Assembly (NCBI GenBank): GCA_958295915.1
Contig: OY282381.1
Span: 4,672,722 to 4,736,721, forward strand
Reading direction: 5' to 3'
DNA from: an uncultured Caldilineaceae bacterium
GTDB lineage: Bacteria; Chloroflexota; Anaerolineae; Caldilineales; Caldilineaceae
DNA: 64,000 nucleotides
In this document: positions 34,082 through 43,048 of the stretch, piece after piece
Numbering within the stretch: position 1 is the stretch's first letter
How the letters are laid out: every line of letters begins with the position of its first letter
Translations under genes and position numbers: made by a program
The notes under the pieces: generated by a model
Database searches by the model: none
The model's input: only the letters and a program-made list of their open reading frames with translations
Told to the model about the DNA's origin: nothing

Positions 34082-35065
34082 ATGGCCCAAACCGATGCCG
34101 CCAATGTTGCAGACCTGCAATTTGAACTTGAGGCCCAAGATCTCAAGACAAGGGGCTTTTGGAGCGATGCCTTCAAACGTATGGTGCGCAATCGGCTCTC
34201 AATGATCGGTCTGGGTATCTTTGCGCTTCTGGCTATCACCGCGGCCTTCGGCCCCTTTCTGGCCCCCTACCCCTATATGCTCCAGAACCTGGACCGGGTA
34301 GCCGAAGGGCCGAGTATCGACTACCTGCTGGGCACCGATGACCTGGGACGAGATATGTTGAGCCGCATCATGTGGGGCGCGCGCACCGCCGGCATCGTCG
34401 CCATCGTCTCCACGATGTTCAGTGTGACTCTGGGAATCCTCCTGGGCGGTGTCGCGGCCTACCTGGGCAGTTGGGCGGACTGGCTGATCAGCCGCGCCAT
34501 CGATGTGACGATGTCGATCCCCCAGCTCCTCTTTGCTTCTCTCATCGCCGCCACATTTCGCAAACCTGTAGCCGACTGGGTAGATATGATGTATGCAAGA
34601 ACTGGCCTGGGATTCTTCGCCACCCCCACCTATGTGGACCTGGTCGTGGTCTTTGGCGCCCTCGCCCTGATCCAGTGGCCCGGCTATGCCCGCCTGATTC
34701 GAGGTCAGATCTTGTCGTTGCGCGAGAAAGAGTTCGTTGAAGCCGCGCGTGCAGTTGGCGTCAGCCAGTTGAAGATCCTGCTGCGACATCTGATTCCGAA
34801 CGCCCTGGGCCCCCTGATCGTGGCCGTCACCTTTGGCTTTGGCGGCGCTATCGTCGCCGAATCGGGTCTGAGCTTTCTCGGCGTGGGCGTGCAGCCTCCC
34901 CAGGCTAGCTGGGGCGCGATGATCAACGACAACCAACTTAGCTGGCGCTACCGTCCCTGGCTCGTGGCAGTGCCCGGCCTGACCATTGCCATCGTCGCCC
35001 TGGGTATCAACTTTCTGGGAGATGGGCTGATCGATGCCCTGAACCCACGCCAGGCAGAGTCGTGA
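34082..35065 (+). CDS. Dpp/Opp-type permease (DppC-like), second system
   Basis: 327 residues, an N-terminal cytoplasmic arm, six hydrophobic segments, DYLLGTDDLGRDMLSR, the EAA loop (EFVEAARAVGVSQLKI) and terminal GDGLIDALNPRQ. In family operons two ATPase genes normally follow. Here an AT-rich restriction-modification pair begins at once, so the ATPases have been lost, moved or are shared with another system such as the one at 13281-15430. Confidence 0.92.
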   Translation: MAQTDAANVADLQFELEAQDLKTRGFWSDAFKRMVRNRLSMIGLGIFALLAITAAFGPFLAPYPYMLQNLDRVAEGPSIDYLLGTDDLGRDMLSRIMWGARTAGIVAIVSTMFSVTLGILLGGVAAYLGSWADWLISRAIDVTMSIPQLLFASLIAATFRKPVADWVDMMYARTGLGFFATPTYVDLVVVFGALALIQWPGYARLIRGQILSLREKEFVEAARAVGVSQLKILLRHLIPNALGPLIVAVTFGFGGAIVAESGLSFLGVGVQPPQASWGAMINDNQLSWRYRPWLVAVPGLTIAIVALGINFLGDGLIDALNPRQAES

Positions 35066-35106
35066 AATTCCTGGAATCATTATGTATCAGAACGTCCAGT
35101 ACATAT

Positions 35107-35736
35107 ATGTCGTTAGCGATTGAACAAGAAATCCGAAAGCTTGCTGCCAGATATCTTACGGATTTAGAACGAAAGATACGTGATCGTGTTGAGGAAATGA
35201 AAGAGGATGATACTTCCCATTTTCTCATATATCGTGTTTTGGGTATTCCGACTGAAGAAGGTCATTTGATTGATGTTTACCAAAATAAAGGCCGTTTCCT
35301 CTACAATAGTGCGGGTAGATTTCTGGAAGAAGCAACAAAGCTATGTTTTCATGCAAAGTATTCCGACTCTGGTAGCATTAGAATTCCAAACACCAGAGGA
35401 AATCGCCCAAAGACTTTTGAGATAGATTGTTTGATTGGGCTTGATGCCATCGAGATAAAGTGGCGCGACGCCACAACTGACGGAGATCATATCACAAAAG
35501 AGCATACTCGTATCAGCACGATTGCTGACGCTGGATATATACCAATCCGGGTTATGTTCTACTATCCAAATCGAAATCAGGCCATTCGTATCCAAGAGAT
35601 ATTGGCCACCCTTTATGCGGGGATCGGTGGACAATATTATTTTGGAGATTCTGCTTGGGACTATGTGAACAAGCGAACTGAAATCGATCTGAAAGCAATC
35701 CTTGAAATGCTCGCGAACGAAAACACAAAGAAGTAA
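35107..35736 (+). CDS. ApaLI-like type II restriction endonuclease
   Basis: 209 residues from an ATG at 35107. The segment EIDCLIGLDAIEIKWRDATT with DGDHITKEHTR and IPIRVMFYYPNR is what I recall of the ApaLI family. EID followed by EIKWRD supplies a PD-(D/E)xK-type site. ApaLI cuts at GTGCAC; that specificity is inherited by resemblance only. GTGCAC does occur in this window (for example 6768 and 7762), so protection would have to come from the methylase. A GTG at 35062 overlapping the permease stop is a possible earlier start. Codon use is markedly AT-rich against its neighbours, a sign of transfer. Confidence 0.82.
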   Translation: MSLAIEQEIRKLAARYLTDLERKIRDRVEEMKEDDTSHFLIYRVLGIPTEEGHLIDVYQNKGRFLYNSAGRFLEEATKLCFHAKYSDSGSIRIPNTRGNRPKTFEIDCLIGLDAIEIKWRDATTDGDHITKEHTRISTIADAGYIPIRVMFYYPNRNQAIRIQEILATLYAGIGGQYYFGDSAWDYVNKRTEIDLKAILEMLANENTKK

Positions 35737-35738
35737 AC

Positions 35739-36989
35739 ATGAATACACAGTTATTGCAAGGCGACTGTTTACCTATCATTCGTGAATTCAATGCCAATAG
35801 CATCCATCTAATCTATCTTGACCCGCCATTTTTCACCCAGAAAACACATCGACTGCGAACAAAAGATCGACAACGAGAGTTTTCGTTTGATGATGTATGG
35901 TCCTCTCATGCTGAGTACACGAATTTCTTATATGAACGGTTGCAAGAAATCAAACGCGTTTTACACCCGACTGGTTCAATTTTTTTTCATTGTGACCGCA
36001 ATGCCTCACATATCATCCGGATTCTGCTGGATGAAATATTTGGCGTCAGGAATTTTCGTTCTGAAATAATCTGGCACTATAGGCGCTGGTCAAATTCGCA
36101 AAAAAATCTGCTTCCCGCGCACCAGACGATATACTATTACACAAAGTCTGATACGTATACGTTTAACACGATGTATAATGAGTATTCAACCGCTACAAAC
36201 GTCGACCAGATTCTGCAACGACGCAAGCGTGATGTGTATGGAAAATCTGTTTATGATCTGGATGACAACGGCGACTTCATACCAGGAGGGGCGAAGAAAG
36301 GTGTTCCTCTAAGCGATGTGTGGCATATTCCATACTTAAATCCAAAGGCGAAAGAAAGAGTCGGATACCCGACTCAGAAACCTATTCTTCTTCTTGAACG
36401 TATCATCCAAATTGCTTCCAATGAAAATGACTTGATTCTTGATCCCTTCTGCGGGAGTGGCACAACGTTAGTTGCCGCAACGCTGCTGCATCGTCGATCA
36501 ATCGGTATAGACATCTCAAGTGACGCCATTGAAATAGCGCATAGCAGACTTGCTAAACCTATTAAATCCGAATCGAATCTGTTGAAATTAGGTCGCGAAG
36601 CATACAAGACAACCTATGAAGAAGCTCTGGCTTTACTGAAAGGATTAGAAATTGTTCCTGTACAGCGCAATAAAGGAATCGATGCTTTTCTAAAGGACGA
36701 CATAGATGGTTGTCCAATTCCAATACGTGTTCAACGCCCAAATGAAACAATTCTTGAAGCTGCAACCGATCTGTATAACTCGGCAAAAACAAAAAAAGCG
36801 CTCATTATGCTCCTGATCGCTATCCAAGAGGGAGGCTACTTCCCATTCGCAAATAAACTTCCCTCCGAGGTCTTCGTCATTGATGGGCCAGCCCTATCTA
36901 TTACCAAAACCCTGGAAAAGTTCAAACTTGCGCATCAGGATAGACGCCCCCATATATCCGGGGATAGTCCGTGCGAGACGGATCCCTAA
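35739..36989 (+). CDS. Type II DNA methyltransferase, beta class, partner of the ApaLI-like enzyme
   Basis: 416 residues. The catalytic motif DPPFF (motif IV, from D28) comes before the SAM-binding motif I (LDPFCGSGTT, about residue 230), the beta-class order of N4-cytosine and N6-adenine methylases. The GYPTQKP segment is also typical. It starts two bases after the endonuclease stop, a classic restriction-modification arrangement, and is equally AT-rich. The final residues (HISGDSPCETDP) look like run-on into host sequence at the right edge of the island. Confidence 0.92.
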   Translation: MNTQLLQGDCLPIIREFNANSIHLIYLDPPFFTQKTHRLRTKDRQREFSFDDVWSSHAEYTNFLYERLQEIKRVLHPTGSIFFHCDRNASHIIRILLDEIFGVRNFRSEIIWHYRRWSNSQKNLLPAHQTIYYYTKSDTYTFNTMYNEYSTATNVDQILQRRKRDVYGKSVYDLDDNGDFIPGGAKKGVPLSDVWHIPYLNPKAKERVGYPTQKPILLLERIIQIASNENDLILDPFCGSGTTLVAATLLHRRSIGIDISSDAIEIAHSRLAKPIKSESNLLKLGREAYKTTYEEALALLKGLEIVPVQRNKGIDAFLKDDIDGCPIPIRVQRPNETILEAATDLYNSAKTKKALIMLLIAIQEGGYFPFANKLPSEVFVIDGPALSITKTLEKFKLAHQDRRPHISGDSPCETDP

Positions 36990-37045
36990 ACGCCCCTGCG
37001 CACGCGGGGACACATCACAATTGTGTATTGGCGGGAGAGATTGTC

Positions 37046-37555
37046 ATGTACGATTGGCCTATGCTATACCAGGCGGTAAGCGCCACGCTCGACAGCGACC
37101 GTATCGGCGCCCCGGTCTTTGTGCGCTGGACAGCGTCCGTGGCGCAAAATAAGAACGTTCTCAAAGCGCAACTGGCTGAAATGACCGCCTGCGCCAATCG
37201 CTGGCTGGCGGCGAACGTGCGCCAGCTCTATGCCACAGGCGCAGAAGCGCAGGGACATCTGTCGCTTGCGCTCGAATATGCCACCGGCGGCTCCGCGCTG
37301 CTTGCCCTCGCGCTGGCGCATAACCGCCCCTATATGAACCTCGCCATCTATGGCGCCCGCGGCGCAGTCTATCACAACGATTTCATTGCCCTCAGCAGCC
37401 CTGAGGCCGTAACGGCGCAGCGCGCCAGCCCGACGGTCATCGCCGCATCGTCGAATCTATCAACCCCTGATGCGCATGTGATTCTGGAAGCCATCGACCA
37501 GTCGCTCGCTGCGAACCAACCAATTTCAATGATGCGAACAGGGGGCCAGCTATGA
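37046..37555 (+). CDS. Small protein resembling a Gfo/Idh C-terminal domain
   Basis: 169 residues; I do not recognise a named family. Segments such as LSLALEYATGGSALLALAL and MNLAIYGARGAVYHND look like the beta-sheet strands of Gfo/Idh C-terminal domains (compare LEIYGTEGILAHRDG in the protein encoded at 40993). There is no nucleotide-binding motif. The ATG at 37046 is preceded by GGGAGAG. Its stop overlaps the start of a Gfo/Idh gene by four bases, implying a joint complex. Function unknown. Confidence 0.6.
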   Translation: MYDWPMLYQAVSATLDSDRIGAPVFVRWTASVAQNKNVLKAQLAEMTACANRWLAANVRQLYATGAEAQGHLSLALEYATGGSALLALALAHNRPYMNLAIYGARGAVYHNDFIALSSPEAVTAQRASPTVIAASSNLSTPDAHVILEAIDQSLAANQPISMMRTGGQL

Positions 37556-38730
37556 GCGCGCCATCGTTGGGCGTCCTCCTGGTCTCAGGCAGGCTAACGC
37601 ATCAGGAGAACTATGCCGACCTGTTCCATGCCGATCCTCGCTGCACGCTCGTCGGGCTGAGCGATGAAGCGAACGTGTCCCCGCAGCGAGCCCAACTGAA
37701 CCGGACGTTCGCTGAGGACCTGGACATTCCCTACTGGCCAAACCTGGATGATGCGCTGGCAAGAGACGACGTGCATCTGGTATCGATCTGCGCGGAACCA
37801 GAACGCCGCGCCCGCATCGTAGCCCTGTGCGCGCACGCTGGCAAGCATGTCTACATCGACAAGCCCTTGACGCCATCTCTGGAGGCAGCGGATGCGGCAG
37901 TAGCCGCAGTAAAACAGGCAGGCGTCCGCAGTCAGATGTTCAGTTCCAACCATCAGCCCTGGGCGCAACGCGCGCGGCGTGTGCTAGAGTCAGGTGAATT
38001 GGGCGATCTCGTGGCCATTCATGTCGACAATCTCTTCGCCAAAGGGCCCGGCGGAACTGCCACCTTGGGCACGCCTCGCCGCCCAATCTACCCGCCTATC
38101 ATCTCTAACTTCGTGGATGCCAAAGCCGAACTCTACGCCATGGGCGTCTATGCGCTGGCATTGGTCTGTTGGCTCTCCGGGCGCGCCGTCCAAACCGTCT
38201 ATGGCAGCGCGGCAAACTACTTTTTTGCGGCCCACCAACGGCGCAATGTGGAGGACTTCGGTTTTCTCTCGTTGACGATGGAGGGAGGGCTGACAGCGAC
38301 CATCACCGGCGGGCGTGTAGGCTGGACGAGCCATCCAGCGGGAGGCGTCAATCAGATCTGCCTGATCGGCGCCCAAGGCTCTCTGCTGGTCGATGCCAAT
38401 CGACCACGACTGGAAGTCTACACAGACGCGCCGCCCTGGACGCCGCCCGCGGTCAATCCACGCGATCCCATGGGCTTCTGGCGCACCACCCAGGAAGAAG
38501 TCAACGCCCAACCCAAACGCACGTTTGCCCCCTTATCCAACATGCTGGCCACCCACAGTGACGCCAGCCACTTTATCGATTGTATTGTGGAAGGGCGGGA
38601 GAGCGAGATGAATGCGCAGCAGGCCGCTATGCTGACCGAAATCTTGCTGGCCGGATACAAGTCCGCGGCCGAGGGCCAGGTGGTTACGCTCCCCTTGGCG
38701 CGTCAACCTGGAAACACCAGTGATCAGTAG
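37552..38730 (+). CDS. Gfo/Idh/MocA family dehydrogenase, atypical nucleotide loop
   Basis: 392 residues. The N-terminus (SLGVLLVSGRLTHQENYADLF) replaces the usual GxGxxG turn with GVLLVSGRLTH, and the catalytic motif is YIDKPLTPS instead of EKP. The rest, with INQICLIGAQGSLLVDANRP and CIVEGRESE, is typical. The nucleotide may bind differently, or the protein may have lost redox function. It is coupled to the small protein encoded at 37046 and followed by an Ldh2-type dehydrogenase gene. Confidence 0.78.
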   Translation: MSAPSLGVLLVSGRLTHQENYADLFHADPRCTLVGLSDEANVSPQRAQLNRTFAEDLDIPYWPNLDDALARDDVHLVSICAEPERRARIVALCAHAGKHVYIDKPLTPSLEAADAAVAAVKQAGVRSQMFSSNHQPWAQRARRVLESGELGDLVAIHVDNLFAKGPGGTATLGTPRRPIYPPIISNFVDAKAELYAMGVYALALVCWLSGRAVQTVYGSAANYFFAAHQRRNVEDFGFLSLTMEGGLTATITGGRVGWTSHPAGGVNQICLIGAQGSLLVDANRPRLEVYTDAPPWTPPAVNPRDPMGFWRTTQEEVNAQPKRTFAPLSNMLATHSDASHFIDCIVEGRESEMNAQQAAMLTEILLAGYKSAAEGQVVTLPLARQPGNTSDQ

Positions 38731-38774
38731 TCAGTGATCACCGACCAATGCACTGCCGTTATCAGGAGGCGCTG

Positions 38775-39809
38775 ATGCAAACATCCTATCGTTTCTCGGC
38801 CGATCAACTGCAACAAATGGCCCGCAATCTCTTTATGGCTGCGGGAACGCCTTTGGATATTGCCGAAACAGTAGCTGAAATCCTCGTCAACGCCAATCTC
38901 GCCGGCCACGACTCGCACGGCGTGCAATTTGTCCCGCCCTACTTGGATCGTATCGAGAATGGTGACATCGATCCCGCCGCCTCTCCCCAGGTCATCCAAG
39001 AGACAGCCAACACAATGCTTGTGGATGGACACAAGAGTTTCGGACATTATATGAGTCGCCAGGCTATGGCGTGGGCCATCGACAAAGCGAAACAGGCCGC
39101 CGTCTGTTGCGTCAGTTTCCAGAACTTCACCCATATCGGGCGCGTCGGCGAATACGCGGAGCAGGCCGCCAAGGCCGCATGCATCGCCGTGATCACGTCC
39201 GGCGGCGCCGCCAAAGAGGGAGGAGGGCAGATGGTTCCCTTCGGCGGCGCGCGTGGCGCGCTGGGCACCAATCCGATCGCGGTCGGCGTGCCCACCGGAG
39301 ATGACGCGCCCTTCATCATCGATTTTGCCACCAGCGTTATCGCCGGCGGCAAAATCATGGTAGCCCACAGCAAGAATGCCGATCTGCCGGCCGGCTCGAT
39401 TGTAGATAAGCATGGTCAACCCAGCGTCAAAACAGCGGATTTCTATGATGGCGGATATTTGCTGCCCGCAGGCGGACACAAGGGGTACGCATTGGCGCTA
39501 CTGTTTAGCCTGCTCGGTGGCCTGGCCGGACAGTTCGATCAGGAGCGAACCGCCATGGGGGGCATGTTCATGCAGGTCATAGACGTGGCCGCCTTTACGC
39601 CCCCGGAAGCATACCAGCAGAACGTCCGCGCCCTGCTGAACGGGTTGAAAGCTACGCCGCCTGCTCCCGGTTTTGATGAAGTGCTGGCTCCAGGTGATTT
39701 CGAGCGACGCTCGCGGCGTCAGCGTCTGGCCGAGGGGATTGAGGTGCCAGAATCAACATACCGGAAGATTGAGGAATGGGCAGATAAGCTAAACGTTGCG
39801 CTCATGTAA
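38775..39809 (+). CDS. Malate/L-lactate dehydrogenase (Ldh2) family protein
   Basis: 344 residues of the NAD(P)-dependent Ldh2/MdhG family, which is unrelated to ordinary lactate dehydrogenase. The signature ANLAGHDSHGV holds the catalytic His, and FGGARGALGTNPIAVGVP and GGHKGYALALL are further family marks. Members oxidise malate, lactate, ureidoglycolate, 2,3-diketogulonate or similar acids. AGGAGGCG precedes the ATG at 38775. Neighbouring Gfo/Idh and HpcH genes suggest a sugar-acid pathway. Confidence 0.9.
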   Translation: MQTSYRFSADQLQQMARNLFMAAGTPLDIAETVAEILVNANLAGHDSHGVQFVPPYLDRIENGDIDPAASPQVIQETANTMLVDGHKSFGHYMSRQAMAWAIDKAKQAAVCCVSFQNFTHIGRVGEYAEQAAKAACIAVITSGGAAKEGGGQMVPFGGARGALGTNPIAVGVPTGDDAPFIIDFATSVIAGGKIMVAHSKNADLPAGSIVDKHGQPSVKTADFYDGGYLLPAGGHKGYALALLFSLLGGLAGQFDQERTAMGGMFMQVIDVAAFTPPEAYQQNVRALLNGLKATPPAPGFDEVLAPGDFERRSRRQRLAEGIEVPESTYRKIEEWADKLNVALM

Positions 39810-39875
39810 GGCATGAGCGCCCTTCAGTGGACGATGTAGAAACTACCAATTTCTAGTTCGTAAAGGAATAGAGAC

Positions 39876-40928
39876 ATGCAGAAGACATATCGAGTTGGCG
39901 TGGTCGGCCTGTCAGGGATTGCGGCTGGCCGTCCCGCACCGGATCCGGACGGCATCTTGAATACGCCTAGCCCGACTTCACATCTCGGCGCCTATAGCTA
40001 CCTGCCCGCAACACAGGTGGTCGCCGTCTGCGACCTGAAGACGGAGCTATTTGAACGCGTGGCCCAGACGTGGGGACAGGAGTTTGCCGATCTGCAGACC
40101 TACACCGACTATCGCGCCATGATCGAGCAAGAAAATCTGGATATCCTGAGCGTCTGCACTTCAGACAACCGTCACACCGACATCGTCGTTACAGCCGCCA
40201 ATGCCGGAATCAAAGGCATCATCTGTGAAAAGCCGCTGGCGACCTCGGTGGACGAATGCGCGCGCATGATTGAAGCCTGCCAGGCCAACGCTACCGTCAT
40301 GTCCGTGGATCACACGAACCGCTGGCGGCCACATTACCATGTGGCCAGAGAAGCCATTCGCAATGGCTCGATCGGCAAGGTGCAGCGCATTGTGGGCCAC
40401 CTGGGCGGTCCGCGCGCGATGCTCTTTCGCAATGGCACGCACCTGATCGATGGCGTCTGTTTCTTTGCCGAATCGGAGCCTGAGTGGGTCTTCGCTGAAT
40501 TAGAGCCCGGCTACGACCACTATGACAGCTATCAGGGCGATGGCGGAAGAGACCCGGCCACCGATCCGGCTGGCTCCGGCTACATCCATTTCCGCAACGG
40601 TGTGCGCGCCTTTATCAACGCCACCAAAGGGCAGTATCCCGCCAGTTTCGGGATTCAAGTGCTCGGTGAAACAGGTCTGATCGATGTCCACAACAGTCAG
40701 GTCGTTCGCAGGGACAGACACACGACCGAGCGCTTCCCATTCCCATTTCACCAACGTACCGGTATCCCTGCCTGTGTCGCCGAGTTGATCGAGGTGATGG
40801 AAAACGGTGGTGAACTGCTCAGCCCGGCGCAGGAAGCCAAGAAGACAGTTGAGGTCCTGGTCGGCTTTCTGCAATCCCATGCGCGGGGCAATGTTCGGGT
40901 GGATCTGCCGCTGCCGCCAGGGCACTGA
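39876..40928 (+). CDS. Gfo/Idh/MocA family dehydrogenase
   Basis: 350 residues. The Rossmann turn reads VGVVGLSGIAAGRP with an insertion (PAPDPDGILNTPSPTSHLGAY) before the first helix. CEKPLATSVDE gives the catalytic Lys. AAGGAATAG precedes the ATG. It is followed 64 bases later by another family member, so the two may act on successive oxidations or different isomers. Confidence 0.85.
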   Translation: MQKTYRVGVVGLSGIAAGRPAPDPDGILNTPSPTSHLGAYSYLPATQVVAVCDLKTELFERVAQTWGQEFADLQTYTDYRAMIEQENLDILSVCTSDNRHTDIVVTAANAGIKGIICEKPLATSVDECARMIEACQANATVMSVDHTNRWRPHYHVAREAIRNGSIGKVQRIVGHLGGPRAMLFRNGTHLIDGVCFFAESEPEWVFAELEPGYDHYDSYQGDGGRDPATDPAGSGYIHFRNGVRAFINATKGQYPASFGIQVLGETGLIDVHNSQVVRRDRHTTERFPFPFHQRTGIPACVAELIEVMENGGELLSPAQEAKKTVEVLVGFLQSHARGNVRVDLPLPPGH

Positions 40929-40992
40929 AATCATAGTCGGTTTTTCCTTGCGTCTTTGCGCCCTTGCGTTTTATTGTGTAAAAGGATCGAAA

Positions 40993-42105
40993 ATGACTAA
41001 ATATCGTGCAGGCGTCATTGGCCACACAGGCCGAGGCAACTACGGCCACAACTTAGATACCGTCTACCTGGGCATGCCGGAAGTCCAGTTAGTTGCCGTA
41101 GCGGATGCCGACGCGGCCGGCGCGGCCGCGGCCGCGGAGCGTTTGGATGTAAGGCCCGACAACTGTTATCAGGATTATCGGCAGATGTTGGCGCAGGAAA
41201 AGCCGGATCTGGTGAGCGTCGCCACGCGCTGGCTGGATCAGCATCATGATATGGTCATCGCCGCAGCCGAGGCCGGTGTGCGCGGCATCTTCTGTGAAAA
41301 ACCTTTTGCCAGAACCCTGGCCGAGGCCGATGCGATGATCGCCGCCTGTGACCGCGCGGGAACGAAAATCGCAGTTGCGCATCAGAGCCGTGTCCAGCCT
41401 TTTGCCCATAAACTGAAAAACCTGATCGCCGCTGAGACCATCGGCGATGTCAAGGAAATCCACAGTGCCGGCAAACAGGATCACCGCGGCGGTGGTCAGG
41501 ATCTGATGGTGCTGGGAACGCACACGCTCGACCTGCTCTGCTTTCTCTTTGGCCCACCGCGCTGGGTACAGGCGTATATTCTTCAAGATGGACACGACGC
41601 CGGACAAAATGATGCCAGGCAGGGTGATGAAGAGATCGGCCCCATCTTGGGCGACCACTTGCAGGCCACATACGCCTTTGAGCAGGGGATTATCGGCGAC
41701 TTTCTCTCCCGACGCCGCGCCGTGCGCCCAGGCCCGCGGCCGGGTGGCCTGGAGATCTACGGAACAGAGGGCATCCTGGCCCATCGTGATGGCTACTTGC
41801 TGCACTATCCCCATCCAAATTGGACGCCAGCCCCTGCAGAGCCCGCCTGGAACGTGGTTCTGAAGCCATACAGCCCAGGCTTTGATCTGTTGAATGCCTA
41901 TATAGTACGCGATCTGATCGCAGCGATCGAGGAAGATCGCGACCCGATCACGAGCGGACGCGACGCGCGCTGGGCCTTGGAAATGATCCTGGGTGTCTAC
42001 ACCGCGCATCGACATGGGCGTACGCGGCTACCATTGGAAGATCGTGAACATCCACTGCGTGATTGGGTAAATCCAATCAGGAATCGATCGATTCCTGATT
42101 CGTAA
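40993..42105 (+). CDS. Gfo/Idh/MocA family dehydrogenase
   Basis: 370 residues. N-terminal AGVIGHTGRGNYGHNLD, the catalytic CEKPFARTLAEAD and the C-terminal GGLEIYGTEGILAHRDG are visible. The ATG at 40993 follows AAAGGATCG. An in-frame upstream ATG lies in the previous gene and was rejected. The gap before it (40948-40972) is a CTTTGCG-type dispersed repeat. It is followed by an HpcH-type aldolase gene. Confidence 0.87.
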   Translation: MTKYRAGVIGHTGRGNYGHNLDTVYLGMPEVQLVAVADADAAGAAAAAERLDVRPDNCYQDYRQMLAQEKPDLVSVATRWLDQHHDMVIAAAEAGVRGIFCEKPFARTLAEADAMIAACDRAGTKIAVAHQSRVQPFAHKLKNLIAAETIGDVKEIHSAGKQDHRGGGQDLMVLGTHTLDLLCFLFGPPRWVQAYILQDGHDAGQNDARQGDEEIGPILGDHLQATYAFEQGIIGDFLSRRRAVRPGPRPGGLEIYGTEGILAHRDGYLLHYPHPNWTPAPAEPAWNVVLKPYSPGFDLLNAYIVRDLIAAIEEDRDPITSGRDARWALEMILGVYTAHRHGRTRLPLEDREHPLRDWVNPIRNRSIPDS

Positions 42106-42160
42106 TTTCTAACTTCGTAATTTCTAATCGACCACTGCAGTATGCGCAAGGACAGGCACA

Positions 42161-43033
42161 ATGAAGCGAATCAATCAGGTAATTGAACTGCTGGAAGCCG
42201 GCCAACCGGTCTATTGGGATGGCGGCAGGGAGCTGAGCTATGAAGGGGGCGTCAAATCCGCTCAAACCTTCGCCGATTGGCTGGTCATTGGCATCGAACA
42301 TCAACCTTACGATATCGTCGGCCTGAATGCCTTTATGCGTGGCCTGGTGGCAGGCGGCCCAACACCTACAGGACATCGCACGCCCACCGTGCTGGTTACG
42401 CTGCCATTCGACGGCGTGGATGAGTTCGTCGTGCGCAACAATGCCTGGATGATCAAGCAGGTCATGGCAACCGGTATCCACGGCATCCTGCTCTGCCATG
42501 CCGAGACGCCCGGGGCCGTGAAGGAGTTCGTCGAGTGGGTGCGCTATCCGTTCCAGACGCCAGGCGTCGGTGAAGGGCTGGATCAAGGGCGGCGCGGCTC
42601 CGGTGGCCAGGACAATGCCGCCCATATATGGGGCATATCGACCCAGGAATATCTACGCAAGGCCGACGTCTGGCCGTTGAACCCAGAAGGTGAACTCATC
42701 CTTGGCATCAAGATTGAAAATAAGCGCGCGCTCGCCAATGCCGAAGCCAGCGCCAAGGTGCCGGGGATCGCCTTTGCCGAGTGGGGCCCATCCGATATGC
42801 GTATGACCTTCGGCTACGACACAGTGCGCACGCGGGAGAATACAGAAGAAGGCGAATTGAAGGCGGCGCGCGACCGGGTCTTCGCCGCCTGTAAGGCGGC
42901 CAACATCGGTTTCCTGGACGCAGTCTATCCCGATACTGTGGCCGACAAGATTGAGGAGGGCATCACTTTCCCCGCCGGCAATCAGGAATCGGCAGCGGTC
43001 GGACGACAATATACCAAGCGCGCCATCGCCTGA
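42161..43033 (+). CDS. HpcH/HpaI family aldolase/lyase
   Basis: 290 residues of the metal-dependent class II aldolase family that splits 4-hydroxy-2-oxo acids into pyruvate and an aldehyde. Supporting segments are VIGIEHQPYD, LCHAETPGAVKEF, LGIKIENKRAL (metal Glu) and FAEWGPSDMRMTFGY (metal Asp). The gene follows three dehydrogenase genes, fitting oxidation of a sugar to a keto-acid and cleavage. A PhyH oxygenase gene follows after 15 bases. Confidence 0.85.
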   Translation: MKRINQVIELLEAGQPVYWDGGRELSYEGGVKSAQTFADWLVIGIEHQPYDIVGLNAFMRGLVAGGPTPTGHRTPTVLVTLPFDGVDEFVVRNNAWMIKQVMATGIHGILLCHAETPGAVKEFVEWVRYPFQTPGVGEGLDQGRRGSGGQDNAAHIWGISTQEYLRKADVWPLNPEGELILGIKIENKRALANAEASAKVPGIAFAEWGPSDMRMTFGYDTVRTRENTEEGELKAARDRVFAACKAANIGFLDAVYPDTVADKIEEGITFPAGNQESAAVGRQYTKRAIA

Positions 43034-43048
43034 GACGGTAGAAAAACT

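Noticed and set aside
41089..42015. Leftward open frame of 308 codons opposite a Gfo/Idh gene
   Set aside because: Antisense shadow; the plus-strand protein carries the EKP and Rossmann motifs.
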